Assembly (NCBI RefSeq): GCF_008806595.1
Contig: NZ_VZRB01000017.1
Coordinates: forward strand, 62,001 to 126,000
DNA length: 64,000 nucleotides
Source of the DNA: Streptomyces luteolifulvus
GTDB taxonomy: Bacteria; Actinomycetota; Actinomycetes; Streptomycetales; Streptomycetaceae
Direction of reading: 5' to 3'
Position numbers and translations under genes: made by a program. Under the pieces are notes generated by a model that saw nothing but the letters and a program-made list of their open reading frames with translations, ran no database searches and was not told the DNA's origin. Below, one piece after another: positions 34,083-43,091 of the stretch. Every line of letters begins with the position of its first letter. Positions within the stretch are counted from its first letter, which is position 1.

Positions 34083-34708
34083 CTTCCGCCCTCGTGGTTG
34101 CCGTCGTGCTTGCGCAGGTAGTCACTGAGTTCGTCGAGCTCGGCACGCACCTGGTCGATACGTGCGGGCGCCGGACGCTGGGGCGGCGGCGGGGTCTGCG
34201 CAGGCGGCTGCGGCACCGGTGCGTGGGGGATGGGTGTCTGGGGGATCGGTGTCTGGGCCATCGGGGGCGGGGTGTTCAGGGTCGGGGGCCGGGTCGTGGT
34301 GGTGTACGGCGGCGCACCCTGCGGATAGCCGTACGCCGGCGCGTGCGGGCCTGCCACCGCGAACGCGAGCTGCTGGTAGTGACGTATCTCCGCTGCGAGG
34401 TAGTAGGAGATCCCGATGACGATGGTGCCCAGGATCAGCACGAGGCCGATCCAGCCGCCGGCGGTGTGTATCTCGTCGCCGGATTCCGAACCGAGCAGGT
34501 AGAGGCCGAGGATCTCGGACACGACCGAGGCGGCGAACAGCCCCCAGTCGAGCCTCCTCCGGGTCACGATGGCCAGGCGCAGCATCATCGTCCAGGCCAG
34601 CATGCCGAAGCTGCACACCGAGATCACCACGAACATCACACGCAGGAAGACCAGCACCCCGCTCGACGGGGGCTGCTTCGCCGGCTGTGTGTAGCCGTGG
34701 CCTTGCAT
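34079..34708 (-). CDS. Membrane protein coupled to the Ser/Thr kinase
   Basis: 209 residues with four hydrophobic segments (VLVFLRVMFVVISVCSFGML, a second starting WGLFAASVVSEILGLYLLG, and WIGLVLILGTIVIGISYYLA, preceded by a shorter one) and a cytoplasmic Pro/Thr/Gln-rich tail that ends in a charged helix (RIDQVRAELDELSDYLRKHD). ATG 34708 is preceded by AGGAGC. The 4-base overlap with the kinase start implies coupled synthesis; it could localise the kinase or be its substrate, since the tail is rich in Thr. Not assignable to a named family. Confidence 0.8.
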   Translation of the reverse strand: MQGHGYTQPAKQPPSSGVLVFLRVMFVVISVCSFGMLAWTMMLRLAIVTRRRLDWGLFAASVVSEILGLYLLGSESGDEIHTAGGWIGLVLILGTIVIGISYYLAAEIRHYQQLAFAVAGPHAPAYGYPQGAPPYTTTTRPPTLNTPPPMAQTPIPQTPIPHAPVPQPPAQTPPPPQRPAPARIDQVRAELDELSDYLRKHDGNHEGGR

Positions 34709-34925
34709 GGCTGCTCCTGTTGCCTGAAGTGGGCGTACGGGTCGGCCGGCGCTGTCCCGCCGGGGGGGCGGCAACGACGGTCGTGCGATTGTCGCTTCGA
34801 GCGTATAGGCCGACACGGACAAGTGGTCCCGGGTTGTACCGGATCGTTGTCGTGCTGATCACTTCGTACGACGTCGCAGGTGCCGTCGCCGTTGCCCACC
34901 CGGACGGGGGACGGGCCGGGTCGCC

Positions 34926-37118
34926 TCAGTCGGGGGCGACCGTCCCGTCCGTCAGGCCGTCGTACATCCCGCGTACGAGGTGCTCGCCGAGGCGGCCCGC
35001 GTGGCGCAGCGCCCGCTCGAACTCGTCGAGTGCGCGGAAACGCGCGCCGTAGCGCCGCTGTTCGTCCAGCGGGAGCCGGGGCAGCTGGAGGCGGCGCACA
35101 TCGAGACGGGTGGCGGTGGACGCGTAGCTGCTGGCCTGGCGGTTGTTGGCGGTGCCGCGCAGGAAGCCGGCGAGGAACCATGCGTCGAGCGCCGAGGGAT
35201 CGGGGCGCAGGAGAACAAGGTTGCGCCCCAGGGCGGCGCCCGCGGTCGCCCCGCCGATCACGCGCGAGACCGCGCCTCCGCCGAGCACCGGGACGACGAC
35301 GTCGCCCGGCTCGGTGAGCACGGCCTCCTCGTCGCTCTCGGGAAGCGTGCCGGAGGGTTCCGTTCCGGCGAGGACGTCGCTGTCGGTGAGTACGGGTACG
35401 CGCGCGTGGCCGCCGTTTCCGCCGGCGCGCAGCACCAGGGCGCCCCCGCGGGCGAGTTCGCCGACGGTGGTGAGCGGCCAGCGGGCGGGCTGTGCGGCGT
35501 CCGCGGGCGGCGGCGTGAGGCCGCCGACCAGGCGCAGGGTGTCGCCCAGGCGTTCGCGCACGGCCGTGAGCTGTTCGGCGCCGTCGGCCGCCGTGGCGGG
35601 CGGGAGATGTCGGGCCGGGGCGAGGTCCACGTCGTCGTCGAGGAGGTCGATGACGGGCACCGAGCGGGCGAGACCGGGCTGTTCGTCGAGGCGGCCGGCG
35701 CGGTCGAAGGGCCGCCATGCGTCGAGGACGGCGTCCCGCACGGCCCGCCAGTCGGGCCCGCCGCGTCCCTCGGTGGCGAACTGCCCCGCGTCGACGAGCA
35801 GCAGCTCGGGCTGCGTGTCCGCCTTCTCGGGCCGGCGCAGCACCCACAGGTGCAGCGGGATGTTGTACGGGGGCGCGGCGCCGACGGGCAGGGCGATGAC
35901 GGCGCGCAGGGCGCCGCGGCGCAGCAGGTCGGCGCGGATACGGCGGCCGGAGCGGCGGGAGGCGGCGGCGGGCGGCATGAGCAGCACGGCCGTGCCGCCG
36001 TCCTGAAGACGGGCGAGCGCGTGCTGCACCCAGGCCAGCTCGGACTCGTTGCGGGCCGGGAAGCCGTACTCCCAGCGGGGGTCGTAGGCGAGTTCGTCAT
36101 GGCCCCAGTTGCGCTCGTTGAACGGCGGGTGGCACAGGACGGCCTCGGCGCGCAGCTGCGGGTAGGCGTCGGCACGCAGGGTGTCGCCGGTGGCGCCGCG
36201 CACGGTGCCGGGGGCGTGCAGTGCGAGCCGGAGCGCGGTGAGCGCGGCGAGGTCGGGGGCGCTGTCCTGGGCGTACAGCTCCTGGCCTTGGTGGGGGGTG
36301 ACGGCGCTCAGGAGGGCGCCGGTGCCGCAGGCCGGGTCGAGGACCGTGCGGGCGGGGCCGGCCAGGTCGGCCATGAGTCCGGCGAGTTCGGCGGGGGTGA
36401 GCGTGTACTGGCGCGGGTTGGCGTCGAGATGCCGGCCGAGCAGGAACTCGAAGGTCCTGCGGGCGCCCAGCTCGGCGGCGAGTTCGGCGGTGCCGCGCAG
36501 GAGGGGGGCGGAGGGGAGCAGTTCGGGGCCGGTGGGGGTGTGAACAGCCGAGGTCGCGTGTGTGGCTGGTGGAGTGTTCACAGCGGCGGGTTTGTCCCCG
36601 CCGGGTGCGCGGTGTACTGCCGACGGGGTGTTCACAGCATGCGCGCCGTTCACAGCGGATGCTCCGCGCGCGGCAGGTCCCCTGTGAACACCCCGGCCGC
36701 CGCGAGCCCGCACCCCTGCCCCCGCACCGAAGCGCGGGGTCAGCACGCTCTCCAGCGCGGCGGGCAGCATTGCGGCGAGACGCTCGTCGGAGCCGGCGCT
36801 CAGCTCCAGCCAGTCCGTGGGGCGGTCATGGATGAGCAGCAGAACGCAGCCGGCGTGCGTGAGGGCGGTGACCGGACCCTCGGGGTGCCCGGCAAGCTGC
36901 TGCCAGACGCGTTCACGCAGCGGGACTTCGGCGAGTTTGCCCTGGCGGCGCAGCCAGGACTCGACCTCGGCGAGCGCGAAGGACGGGCTGGTCTCGGTGC
37001 CCCCGACCGGCTTGGGGAAGTCGGCGTGCCGGCGGCGCCAGTTGCTGACGGCGGCGCGGCCGACACCGGCGAGCCGTGCGATTCCGGCGGCGGTCACCTC
37101 TGTCGCGTTGTCCTGCAC
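34926..37118 (-). CDS. HTH - N6-adenine DNA methylase - specificity-domain fusion
   Basis: 730 residues. Residues 1-~60 form a helix-turn-helix (VTAAGIARLAGVGRAAVSNW). The centre is an HsdM-like methylase: DPACGTGALL (near residue 260) and a catalytic motif CHPPFNERNW (near 330) in which the canonical NPPF has His for Asn. The C-terminal part resembles an HsdS target-recognition domain (LTTVGELARGGALVLRAGGN, EPGDVVVPVLGG, LDVRRLQLPRLPLDEQRRYG). No restriction subunit is adjacent. Between HTH and methylase lies a stretch of six-residue xAVNTP/xAVHTP repeats. GTG 37118 is preceded by GAGGGGAG. It may be an orphan methylase or an autoregulatory DNA-binding protein. Confidence 0.8.
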   Translation of the reverse strand: MQDNATEVTAAGIARLAGVGRAAVSNWRRRHADFPKPVGGTETSPSFALAEVESWLRRQGKLAEVPLRERVWQQLAGHPEGPVTALTHAGCVLLLIHDRPTDWLELSAGSDERLAAMLPAALESVLTPRFGAGAGVRARGGRGVHRGPAARGASAVNGAHAVNTPSAVHRAPGGDKPAAVNTPPATHATSAVHTPTGPELLPSAPLLRGTAELAAELGARRTFEFLLGRHLDANPRQYTLTPAELAGLMADLAGPARTVLDPACGTGALLSAVTPHQGQELYAQDSAPDLAALTALRLALHAPGTVRGATGDTLRADAYPQLRAEAVLCHPPFNERNWGHDELAYDPRWEYGFPARNESELAWVQHALARLQDGGTAVLLMPPAAASRRSGRRIRADLLRRGALRAVIALPVGAAPPYNIPLHLWVLRRPEKADTQPELLLVDAGQFATEGRGGPDWRAVRDAVLDAWRPFDRAGRLDEQPGLARSVPVIDLLDDDVDLAPARHLPPATAADGAEQLTAVRERLGDTLRLVGGLTPPPADAAQPARWPLTTVGELARGGALVLRAGGNGGHARVPVLTDSDVLAGTEPSGTLPESDEEAVLTEPGDVVVPVLGGGAVSRVIGGATAGAALGRNLVLLRPDPSALDAWFLAGFLRGTANNRQASSYASTATRLDVRRLQLPRLPLDEQRRYGARFRALDEFERALRHAGRLGEHLVRGMYDGLTDGTVAPD
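36538..36690. repeat. 18-bp degenerate repeat with TGTGAACA/TGTTCACA words
   Basis: TGTGAACA or TGTTCACA (or 7 of 8 bases) occurs at 36539, 36575, 36629, 36647 and 36683. All spacings are multiples of 18 bases, and the words code for AVN or AVH in the methylase fusion. Confidence 0.8.
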
Positions 37119-37208
37119 GCGCCCCGCTCCCCTCGTCCCGTGTGTGGCGTCGAGCATACCGGCGCACTCAGTATCTACCCATTCACGGTCGTGTACATCC
37201 GCGATCCC

Positions 37209-37232
37209 GTGAACAGTGTTGACTCGGTTCAC
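37209..37232. promoter_or_regulatory. Inverted repeat GTGAAC-N12-GTTCAC upstream of the methylase fusion
   Basis: Arms at 37209-37214 and 37227-37232 lie about 90-115 bases upstream of the GTG start in the divergent promoter region. The arms are the same words that recur inside the gene, which suggests a common binding protein. Confidence 0.5.
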
Positions 37233-37403
37233 AAGCTCTGCTCTTATTGACCCAGCGAACGAGCGGGCCGGCGAACAGCGGCGTCCGCCGCGTCGGGGGG
37301 CGACGTCAAGCCCCTCGGTGCCCGGCCGCAGAACCGTCCCCAACTCACGTCAACCCACTCTCACGTCAACCCACCGCATCCTCATCTCCCTCAAGGACTT
37401 CCC

Positions 37404-38180
37404 ATGCGTCGCACCGCACTTGCCGCTCTCTGCCTCGCCGCCGCGGCCACCACGGGACTCACCGGCTGCCTGTCCGGCCAGGACAACGCGGACAGCTCAC
37501 CCGGCAAGTCGAACAAGCCGAGCCGGAAGGCCGAGCCCTTCGCCGGACTGACCGGCAGCGAGATAGCCGACCGCGCCGTGAACGCCACCACCGGCGCCTC
37601 TTCGCTGCGGATGAAGGGCGATGTCGCCGACGACGAGAGCGGCGGCACGATCCGGATCGACATGGCCCTGAACAAGAAGGGCGAATGCGCCGGCACCATG
37701 AGCATGGGCGGCGAGGGCCAGGCCGAGTTGATCAAGACCGGCGACACCGTCTACATGAAGTACGACGAGGAGTTCCTGCGCGAGCAGAGCAAGGGCGAGC
37801 CCAAGGCGGACGTCGACGCCGCCGTGGCCCTGCTGGCCGGCAAGTGGACCAAGATGTCCGCGACCGGCAAGGACGCCGAGGACATCGCGGGCTTCTGCGA
37901 CCTGGACACGGTGCTCGGCGACGCCGAGGACGTGAACTCGGACGCGACCCGCGGCAGGACCACCACCGTGGACGGCACGCCCGCGATCGTCCTGAACGAG
38001 AAGGACGGGAAGGACCGTTACACGCTGTACGTCGCCACCGAGGGCGAGCCGTATCTGCTGCGGGTCGACGACAGGTCCGCGAAGGCCCCGGCCTCTCTCA
38101 CCTTCAGCGACTACGACAAGCCGGTGCCGGCGCAGAAGCCCAGCGGCGACATTCTGGACCTGGACGCGCTGTCCGGCTGA
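37404..38180 (+). CDS. Secreted lipoprotein, LppX/LprG-like
   Basis: 258 residues. Signal peptide and lipobox LTGC (Cys near residue 22) are followed by a Ser/Lys-rich linker and a folded domain with AGLTGSEIADRAVNATTGAS, IRIDMALNKKGECAGTMSMG and GDTVYMKYDEEFLRE. The pattern fits the actinobacterial LppX/LprAFG-type lipoproteins with a hydrophobic pocket, thought to carry lipids. It lies divergently from the methylase fusion. Exact ligand unknown. Confidence 0.8.
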   Translation: MRRTALAALCLAAAATTGLTGCLSGQDNADSSPGKSNKPSRKAEPFAGLTGSEIADRAVNATTGASSLRMKGDVADDESGGTIRIDMALNKKGECAGTMSMGGEGQAELIKTGDTVYMKYDEEFLREQSKGEPKADVDAAVALLAGKWTKMSATGKDAEDIAGFCDLDTVLGDAEDVNSDATRGRTTTVDGTPAIVLNEKDGKDRYTLYVATEGEPYLLRVDDRSAKAPASLTFSDYDKPVPAQKPSGDILDLDALSG

Positions 38181-38215
38181 GCCGCCCGATCCTCCTGCGA
38201 AGCTCGCGGCCGAGG

Positions 38216-38932
38216 TCAGTCCGCGTGGAACCGTGCCGGTGCCTCGGTCGGGTTGCCGCCGGTCGGCAGCTTCAGCCCGGGGCAGCCGGAGAGGACCTTC
38301 TTCATCGCGGCCCCCTCGGCGGCGGTGACCCACAGGCCGTACTTCTTCTTGACCGCGACCTGGGCGGCGACATACGTGCACCGGTACGCCTTGTTCGGCG
38401 GCAGCCAGGTCGCCGTGTCACCGTCACCCTTGCCGCGGTTGGTGCCCGCGTCGACGGCGAGGAGGTTGAGGGGGTCGTTGGCCAGGGCTATGCGCTTGCC
38501 CGCGTCCCACTGTTGGGCGCCCTTCTGCCAGGCGTCCGAGAGGGCGACGATGTGGTCGATGTCGACCTGGCTGCGGCCGCGTACGAACGTCACGTCCTGG
38601 CCGGTGTAGGGGTCGGGGTCGAGCGTCCCGGAGGCGACCTTGCAGCGGCCGTCGCTGAACCTCACCTGCTCCAGGTCGCGTTTGAGGATGTCGTCCCGGG
38701 TGTCGCACCGATTGGAGTCGGTGTCGGCCCAGGGTGTGCCGAACCTGTCGCGGTCGTAGCCCGTCCTGGGCGCCCGGCCCTTCACCGGCAGCGACTCGGC
38801 GGCGGCGAGGGCGGGGCCCCCGCCCGCTGTCTCCTCCGGCCCCGCGGATCCCGTGCTCTCCGGTATGCAGCCCGTCACGGCGAACACCAGCACCACGGCG
38901 GCCATCGCCCCGCCGCCCCTCGCACGCGTCAT
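38216..38932 (-). CDS. HNH endonuclease-family lipoprotein
   Basis: 238 residues. Signal peptide with VFAVTGC lipobox, then a domain with QVDIDHIVALSDAWQKGAQQ and NDPLNLLAVDAGTNRGKGD. The D-H-I-V-A-L-S-D/A core with a downstream N...N-R-G-K is the HNH (DUF1524-like) nuclease motif with conserved His and Asn. A lipid-anchored nuclease would act outside the cell, for DNA scavenging or turnover. The GGGGGGA site fits ATG 38932. Biochemical activity is inferred only from the motif. Confidence 0.87.
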   Translation of the reverse strand: MTRARGGGAMAAVVLVFAVTGCIPESTGSAGPEETAGGGPALAAAESLPVKGRAPRTGYDRDRFGTPWADTDSNRCDTRDDILKRDLEQVRFSDGRCKVASGTLDPDPYTGQDVTFVRGRSQVDIDHIVALSDAWQKGAQQWDAGKRIALANDPLNLLAVDAGTNRGKGDGDTATWLPPNKAYRCTYVAAQVAVKKKYGLWVTAAEGAAMKKVLSGCPGLKLPTGGNPTEAPARFHAD

Positions 38933-39119
38933 GGCACGTCCCCCCTTCCACATCAAGGATTCACCCCGTGCCGATCTCCAGCGTCGTCTCCGAGGGCAGC
39001 AGGCCGAAGGACAGTACCGCGACCCGGAACTCACCGAGCAGTCCGGCGAGGCGGGCGGTGTCCCATGACCACGTTCCCCCCGTCGCAGGCCTCGCCGGGC
39101 TCCGTGCGCCGACGCCCCG

Positions 39120-42100
39120 TCAGGACCCCAGGATCGACGCCAGGAACTCCCCTACCCAGCCCAGCAGTTCGCGTCCGACCAGTGGCTTGCCGCCCACCTT
39201 CGCGGTCTTCGGGCGGGGGACCAGGACCTGGTGCACCGCCGGCTTGATGACGGACCCCGGGTACAGGCGCTTCACCCGCAGTTCCTGGGACTCCCGCAAC
39301 CCCACCGGCGCGAAGCGGATGTTGTTGCCCTGGAGCACGATCTCGCCGACACCGCACGCCCGCGCGAGCATGCGCAGGCCCGCCACCAGGAGCAGGTTCT
39401 CCACGGGCTCGGGCAACTTGCCGTAGCGGTCGACGAGTTCCTCGCGTACGGCCTTGATGTCCTCCTCCGTGTTGGCGGAGGCGATGGACCGGTAGGCCTG
39501 GAGGCGCAGGCGTTCGCCGGGCGCGTAGTCGTGCGGGACGTGCGCGTCGACCGGGAGCTCGATCTTGACCTCGAGCGGCGGTTCCTCCTCCACGCCGCCC
39601 TCCAGGGAGGCACGGTAGTCGGCGACGGCCTCGCCGACCATCCGTACGTACAGGTCGAAGCCGACGCCCGCGATGTGCCCGGACTGCTCGCCGCCGAGCA
39701 GATTGCCGGCGCCGCGGATCTCCAGGTCCTTCATCGCCACGTACATGCCCGCGCCCATCTCCGTGTGCTGGGCGATGGTCGCAAGGCGCTCGTGGGCGGT
39801 CTCCGTCAGCGGCTTCTCCGGCGGGTAGAGGAAGTAGGCGTAGCCGCGTTCCCTGCCGCGTCCGACCCGGCCGCGCAGCTGGTGCAGCTGGGAGAGGCCG
39901 AAGTTGTCGCCCCGCTCGACGATCAGCGTGTTCGCGTTGGAGATGTCGATGCCGGACTCGACGATCGTCGTGGAGACGAGGACGTCGTACTTCTTCTCCC
40001 AGAAGTCGACGACCACCTGCTCCAGGACCTGCTCCGACATCTGGCCGTGGGCGGTGGCGATCCGTGCCTCCGGGACGATCTCGCGCAGCCGGGCCGCCGC
40101 GCGGTCGATCGACTCGACGCGGTTGTGGATGTAGAAGACCTGGCCCTCGCGCAGCAGTTCGCGGCGGATGGCCGCGCCGATCTGCTTCTCCTCGTACGGG
40201 CCGACGAAGGTGAGCACCGGGTGGCGCTCCTCCGGCGGGGTGGTGATCGTCGACATCTCACGGATGCCGGTGACCGCCATCTCCAGGGTCCTCGGGATCG
40301 GCGTCGCGGACATGGTCAGGACGTCGACGTTGGCGCGCAGCTTCTTCAGCTGCTCCTTGTGCTCGACGCCGAAGCGCTGCTCCTCGTCGACGATGACCAG
40401 GCCGAGGTCCTTGAACTTCGTCTCGGCGGAGAACAGGCGGTGCGTGCCGATGACGACGTCCACCGAGCCCTCCCGCAGGCCCTCCAGGACGGCCTTGGCC
40501 TCGGTGTCGGTCTGGAAGCGGGACAGCGCCCGCACGTTCACCGGGAACTGCGAGTAGCGCTCGGAGAACGTGCCGAAATGCTGCTGCACCAGCAGGGTCG
40601 TGGGGACCAGGACGGCCGCCTGCTTGCCGTCCTGTACGGCCTTGAAGGCGGCGCGGACCGCGATCTCCGTCTTGCCGTAGCCGACGTCACCGCAGATCAG
40701 GCGGTCCATCGGGACCGTCTTCTCCATGTCGTCCTTGACCTCGGCGATGGTGGTGAGCTGGTCCGGGGTCTCGGCGTAGGGGAAGGCGTCCTCCAGCTCG
40801 CGCTGCCAGGGCGTGTCGGTGCCGAAGGCATGGCCGGGCGCCGCCATCCGCGCGCTGTACAGCTTGATCAGGTCGGCGGCGATCTCCTTGACGGCCTTCT
40901 TCGCGCGGGCCTTCGTCTTCGTCCAGTCGGCGCCGCCGAGGCGGTGCAGGGTGGGGGCCTCGCCACCGACGTACTTGGTGATCTGCTCCAGCTGGTCGGT
41001 GGGGATGTAGAGGCGGTCGCCGGGCTGGCCGCGCTTGGCGGGGGCGTACTCCACGACCAGGTACTCGCGGGTCGCGCCCTGGACGGTGCGCTGCACCATC
41101 TCGATGTAGCGGCCGACGCCGTGCTGTTCGTGGACGATGTAGTCGCCGGTCTCCAGCGTGAGCGGGTCGATGGTCTTGCGGCGGCGGGCGGGCATCCGCG
41201 CGCCGTCCTTGCCGGCCGCCTTCTGGCCGGAGAGGTCGGTCTCGGTCAGGACGGCGAGCTTCAGCGCCGGGTCGACGAAGCCGTAGTCGATCGAGCCGCA
41301 CGCCACGTGCACGACGGACGGGGTCAGCGAGGCGAGGTCCGCGTCGAGGCGGGCCGCGATGCCTTCGCCGCCGAGCACCTCGACCGTGCGGGCCGCGGGG
41401 CCGTGGCCCTCGGTGACGTACACCGCGCGCCAGCCGTCGGCGAGCCAGCCCTTGGTGTCGGCCAGCGCCTTCGCCGTGTCGCCGCGGTAGCTCTCGGGGG
41501 CGTGCATGCCGAGCTTGAGGGTGTCCGCGGACAGTTCCTCGTCCGCGGCGAACGGCGACACCGACCACCACATCATGTCCAGCTCGCGGGCCCGGTCGCG
41601 CACGTCGGCGATGGACCACAGGGAGGCCGCGCCGACGTCGATGGGCGCCTCGCCGCCGCCGGCCGTGGCCGCCCAGGAGGCCTGCAGGAACTCCTGGCTC
41701 GTCGCGACGAGATCGGACGCACGCGTGCGTACCCGCTCCGGATCGCATACGACGGCCATGGCGTCCTTGGGCAGGATGTCGAGCAGCAGCTCCATGTCGT
41801 CGACGAGGACGGGCGCGAGCGACTCCATGCCCTCCACGGCGATGCCCTCGGCGATCTTGCCGAGCAGTTCGCCGAGCTCGGGGTGCGCCTCGGCGAGGGC
41901 ACGCGCGCGGGTGCGGACGTCCTCGGTGAGCAGCAGTTCACGGCAGGGCGGGGCCCACAGTCCGTGCTCAGCGATCTCCAGAGAGCGCTGGTCGGCCACC
42001 TTGAAGTAGCGGATCTCCTCGACGTCGTCGCCCCAGAACTCGATGCGCAGGGGGTGTTCCTCGGTGGGCGGAAAGACATCGAGGATGCCGCCTCGTACGG

Positions 42101-42650
42101 CGAACTCGCCGCGCTTCTCGACGAGCTCCACGCGCGCGTACGCGGCGGCCGCAAGGGCCTCCACGGTCTCGTTCAGGTCGGCGGTCCGTCCGGTGCGCAG
42201 GGCCACGGGTTCCAGGTCGCCGAGGCCCTTGACCTGCGGCTGGAGCACGGACCGTACGGGCGCTACGACGACGGAGACCGGGCCGGTCTCCGGGTCGTCG
42301 GAGCTGGGGTGGGCGAGGCGGCGCAGCACGGCGAGGCGGCGGCCGACGGTGTCGCTGCGGGGGCTGAGGCGCTCGTGCGGGAGGGTTTCCCAGGCCGGGT
42401 ACTCGACCACGCCCTCGGGCGGGAGCAGGGAGCGCAGGGCCGCGGCCAGGTCCTCGGCCTCGCGGCCGGTCGCCGTCACCGCGAGCACGGTGCGGGCGCT
42501 CTCGCGGGCGAGGGCGGCGACCGCGAAGGGGCGGGCCGCGGGCGGGCCGACCAGGTCGACGTGCATGCGGTTGCCGTCGGCGGCCGCGGCGATGGCTTCC
42601 GCGAGGGCGGTGTCCTTGACGACGGCGTCGAGCAGACCGTGCAGGCTCAT
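39120..42650 (-). CDS. mfd: Transcription-repair coupling factor
   Basis: 1176 residues, the usual Mfd length. The UvrB-homology region is N-terminal (YPAWETLPHERLSPRSDTVG), and the RNA polymerase-interacting Tudor-like region follows (LTLETGDYIVHEQHGVGRY). The RecG-like translocase has Walker A GDVGYGKTE, DEEQRFG (DEExH box), SATPIPRTLEMA, and motif VI QLRGRVGRGRERGYAY. The TRCF C-terminal domain ends the protein. Mfd removes RNA polymerase stalled at lesions and recruits UvrA. The ATG has only a weak ribosome site, so the start is probable rather than certain. Confidence 0.96.
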   Translation of the reverse strand: MSLHGLLDAVVKDTALAEAIAAAADGNRMHVDLVGPPAARPFAVAALARESARTVLAVTATGREAEDLAAALRSLLPPEGVVEYPAWETLPHERLSPRSDTVGRRLAVLRRLAHPSSDDPETGPVSVVVAPVRSVLQPQVKGLGDLEPVALRTGRTADLNETVEALAAAAYARVELVEKRGEFAVRGGILDVFPPTEEHPLRIEFWGDDVEEIRYFKVADQRSLEIAEHGLWAPPCRELLLTEDVRTRARALAEAHPELGELLGKIAEGIAVEGMESLAPVLVDDMELLLDILPKDAMAVVCDPERVRTRASDLVATSQEFLQASWAATAGGGEAPIDVGAASLWSIADVRDRARELDMMWWSVSPFAADEELSADTLKLGMHAPESYRGDTAKALADTKGWLADGWRAVYVTEGHGPAARTVEVLGGEGIAARLDADLASLTPSVVHVACGSIDYGFVDPALKLAVLTETDLSGQKAAGKDGARMPARRRKTIDPLTLETGDYIVHEQHGVGRYIEMVQRTVQGATREYLVVEYAPAKRGQPGDRLYIPTDQLEQITKYVGGEAPTLHRLGGADWTKTKARAKKAVKEIAADLIKLYSARMAAPGHAFGTDTPWQRELEDAFPYAETPDQLTTIAEVKDDMEKTVPMDRLICGDVGYGKTEIAVRAAFKAVQDGKQAAVLVPTTLLVQQHFGTFSERYSQFPVNVRALSRFQTDTEAKAVLEGLREGSVDVVIGTHRLFSAETKFKDLGLVIVDEEQRFGVEHKEQLKKLRANVDVLTMSATPIPRTLEMAVTGIREMSTITTPPEERHPVLTFVGPYEEKQIGAAIRRELLREGQVFYIHNRVESIDRAAARLREIVPEARIATAHGQMSEQVLEQVVVDFWEKKYDVLVSTTIVESGIDISNANTLIVERGDNFGLSQLHQLRGRVGRGRERGYAYFLYPPEKPLTETAHERLATIAQHTEMGAGMYVAMKDLEIRGAGNLLGGEQSGHIAGVGFDLYVRMVGEAVADYRASLEGGVEEEPPLEVKIELPVDAHVPHDYAPGERLRLQAYRSIASANTEEDIKAVREELVDRYGKLPEPVENLLLVAGLRMLARACGVGEIVLQGNNIRFAPVGLRESQELRVKRLYPGSVIKPAVHQVLVPRPKTAKVGGKPLVGRELLGWVGEFLASILGS

Positions 42651-43024
42651 TCGGAGGCGGCTTTCGTCGGGGTGGGCAACACGAATCGCCCGACACGCGC
42701 GCGGGCCGGGGGCTTCCAGCCTACGACGGCGGGGTGCGTGCCCGGTGCGGATGCGGGCCCCCGGGGCTCCGTCCCCTGAACCCCCGTCCCCTGGACCCCC
42801 TCCCCTGGACCCCCGACTGTGCCCGCCCGCCTCGGTCCGCCAAGAAGCGGAGCCCGAAAGACAGCGGTCGGCCCGGGCCGGAGAGTCTCCCCGGCCCGTC
42901 CCGGAGAGGCCGCCGGCGCCCCAGCCCCCCGGCCTCCACGTCCCCCAGGGGCTCCCTCGGCCCCGTTCTGCGGACTCGGCCGGGCCAGGACGCAGGCCCG
43001 AGGACACGGCGAGCCCCGGCACAG
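42651..43024. other. Intergenic region upstream of mfd
   Basis: Very C/G-rich, low-complexity sequence with CCCCTGGACCCCC-type repeats (about 42778-42812). No gene or recognisable promoter is seen; mfd may be transcribed from here. Confidence 0.4.
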
Positions 43025-43080
43025 CGGCGAGCCCCGGCGCCGAGCAGCCCCCCGTGGCTTCTCGGTGCCGGGGCTCGCCG
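43025..43080 (-). terminator. Long hairpin after the ABC permease gene
   Basis: A 20-bp stem with one G-T position (43025-43044 with 43061-43080; GGCGAGCCCCGGCGCCGAG arm) is 12 bases past the permease stop codon. A copy of its left arm (CGGCGAGCCCCGGC) is repeated just upstream at 43007-43020. Confidence 0.85.
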
Positions 43081-43091
43081 CCCCCCGTCGG

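Noticed and set aside
34082..34926. Methylase plus kinase as a Pgl/BREX phage-defence system
   Set aside because: The kinase lacks the PglW layout, belongs to an operon with a membrane protein, and no PglY, PglZ or Lon-like gene is present.
38966..39080. Minus-strand fragment ending ...LSFGLLPSETTLEIGTG then stop, between the HNH lipoprotein and mfd
   Set aside because: Coding-like codon use over about 35 codons but no start codon or family match; possibly a remnant, too weak to list.
42778..42812. CCCCTGGACCCCC repeats as a specific element
   Set aside because: Simple C-rich low complexity without symmetry or conserved context.
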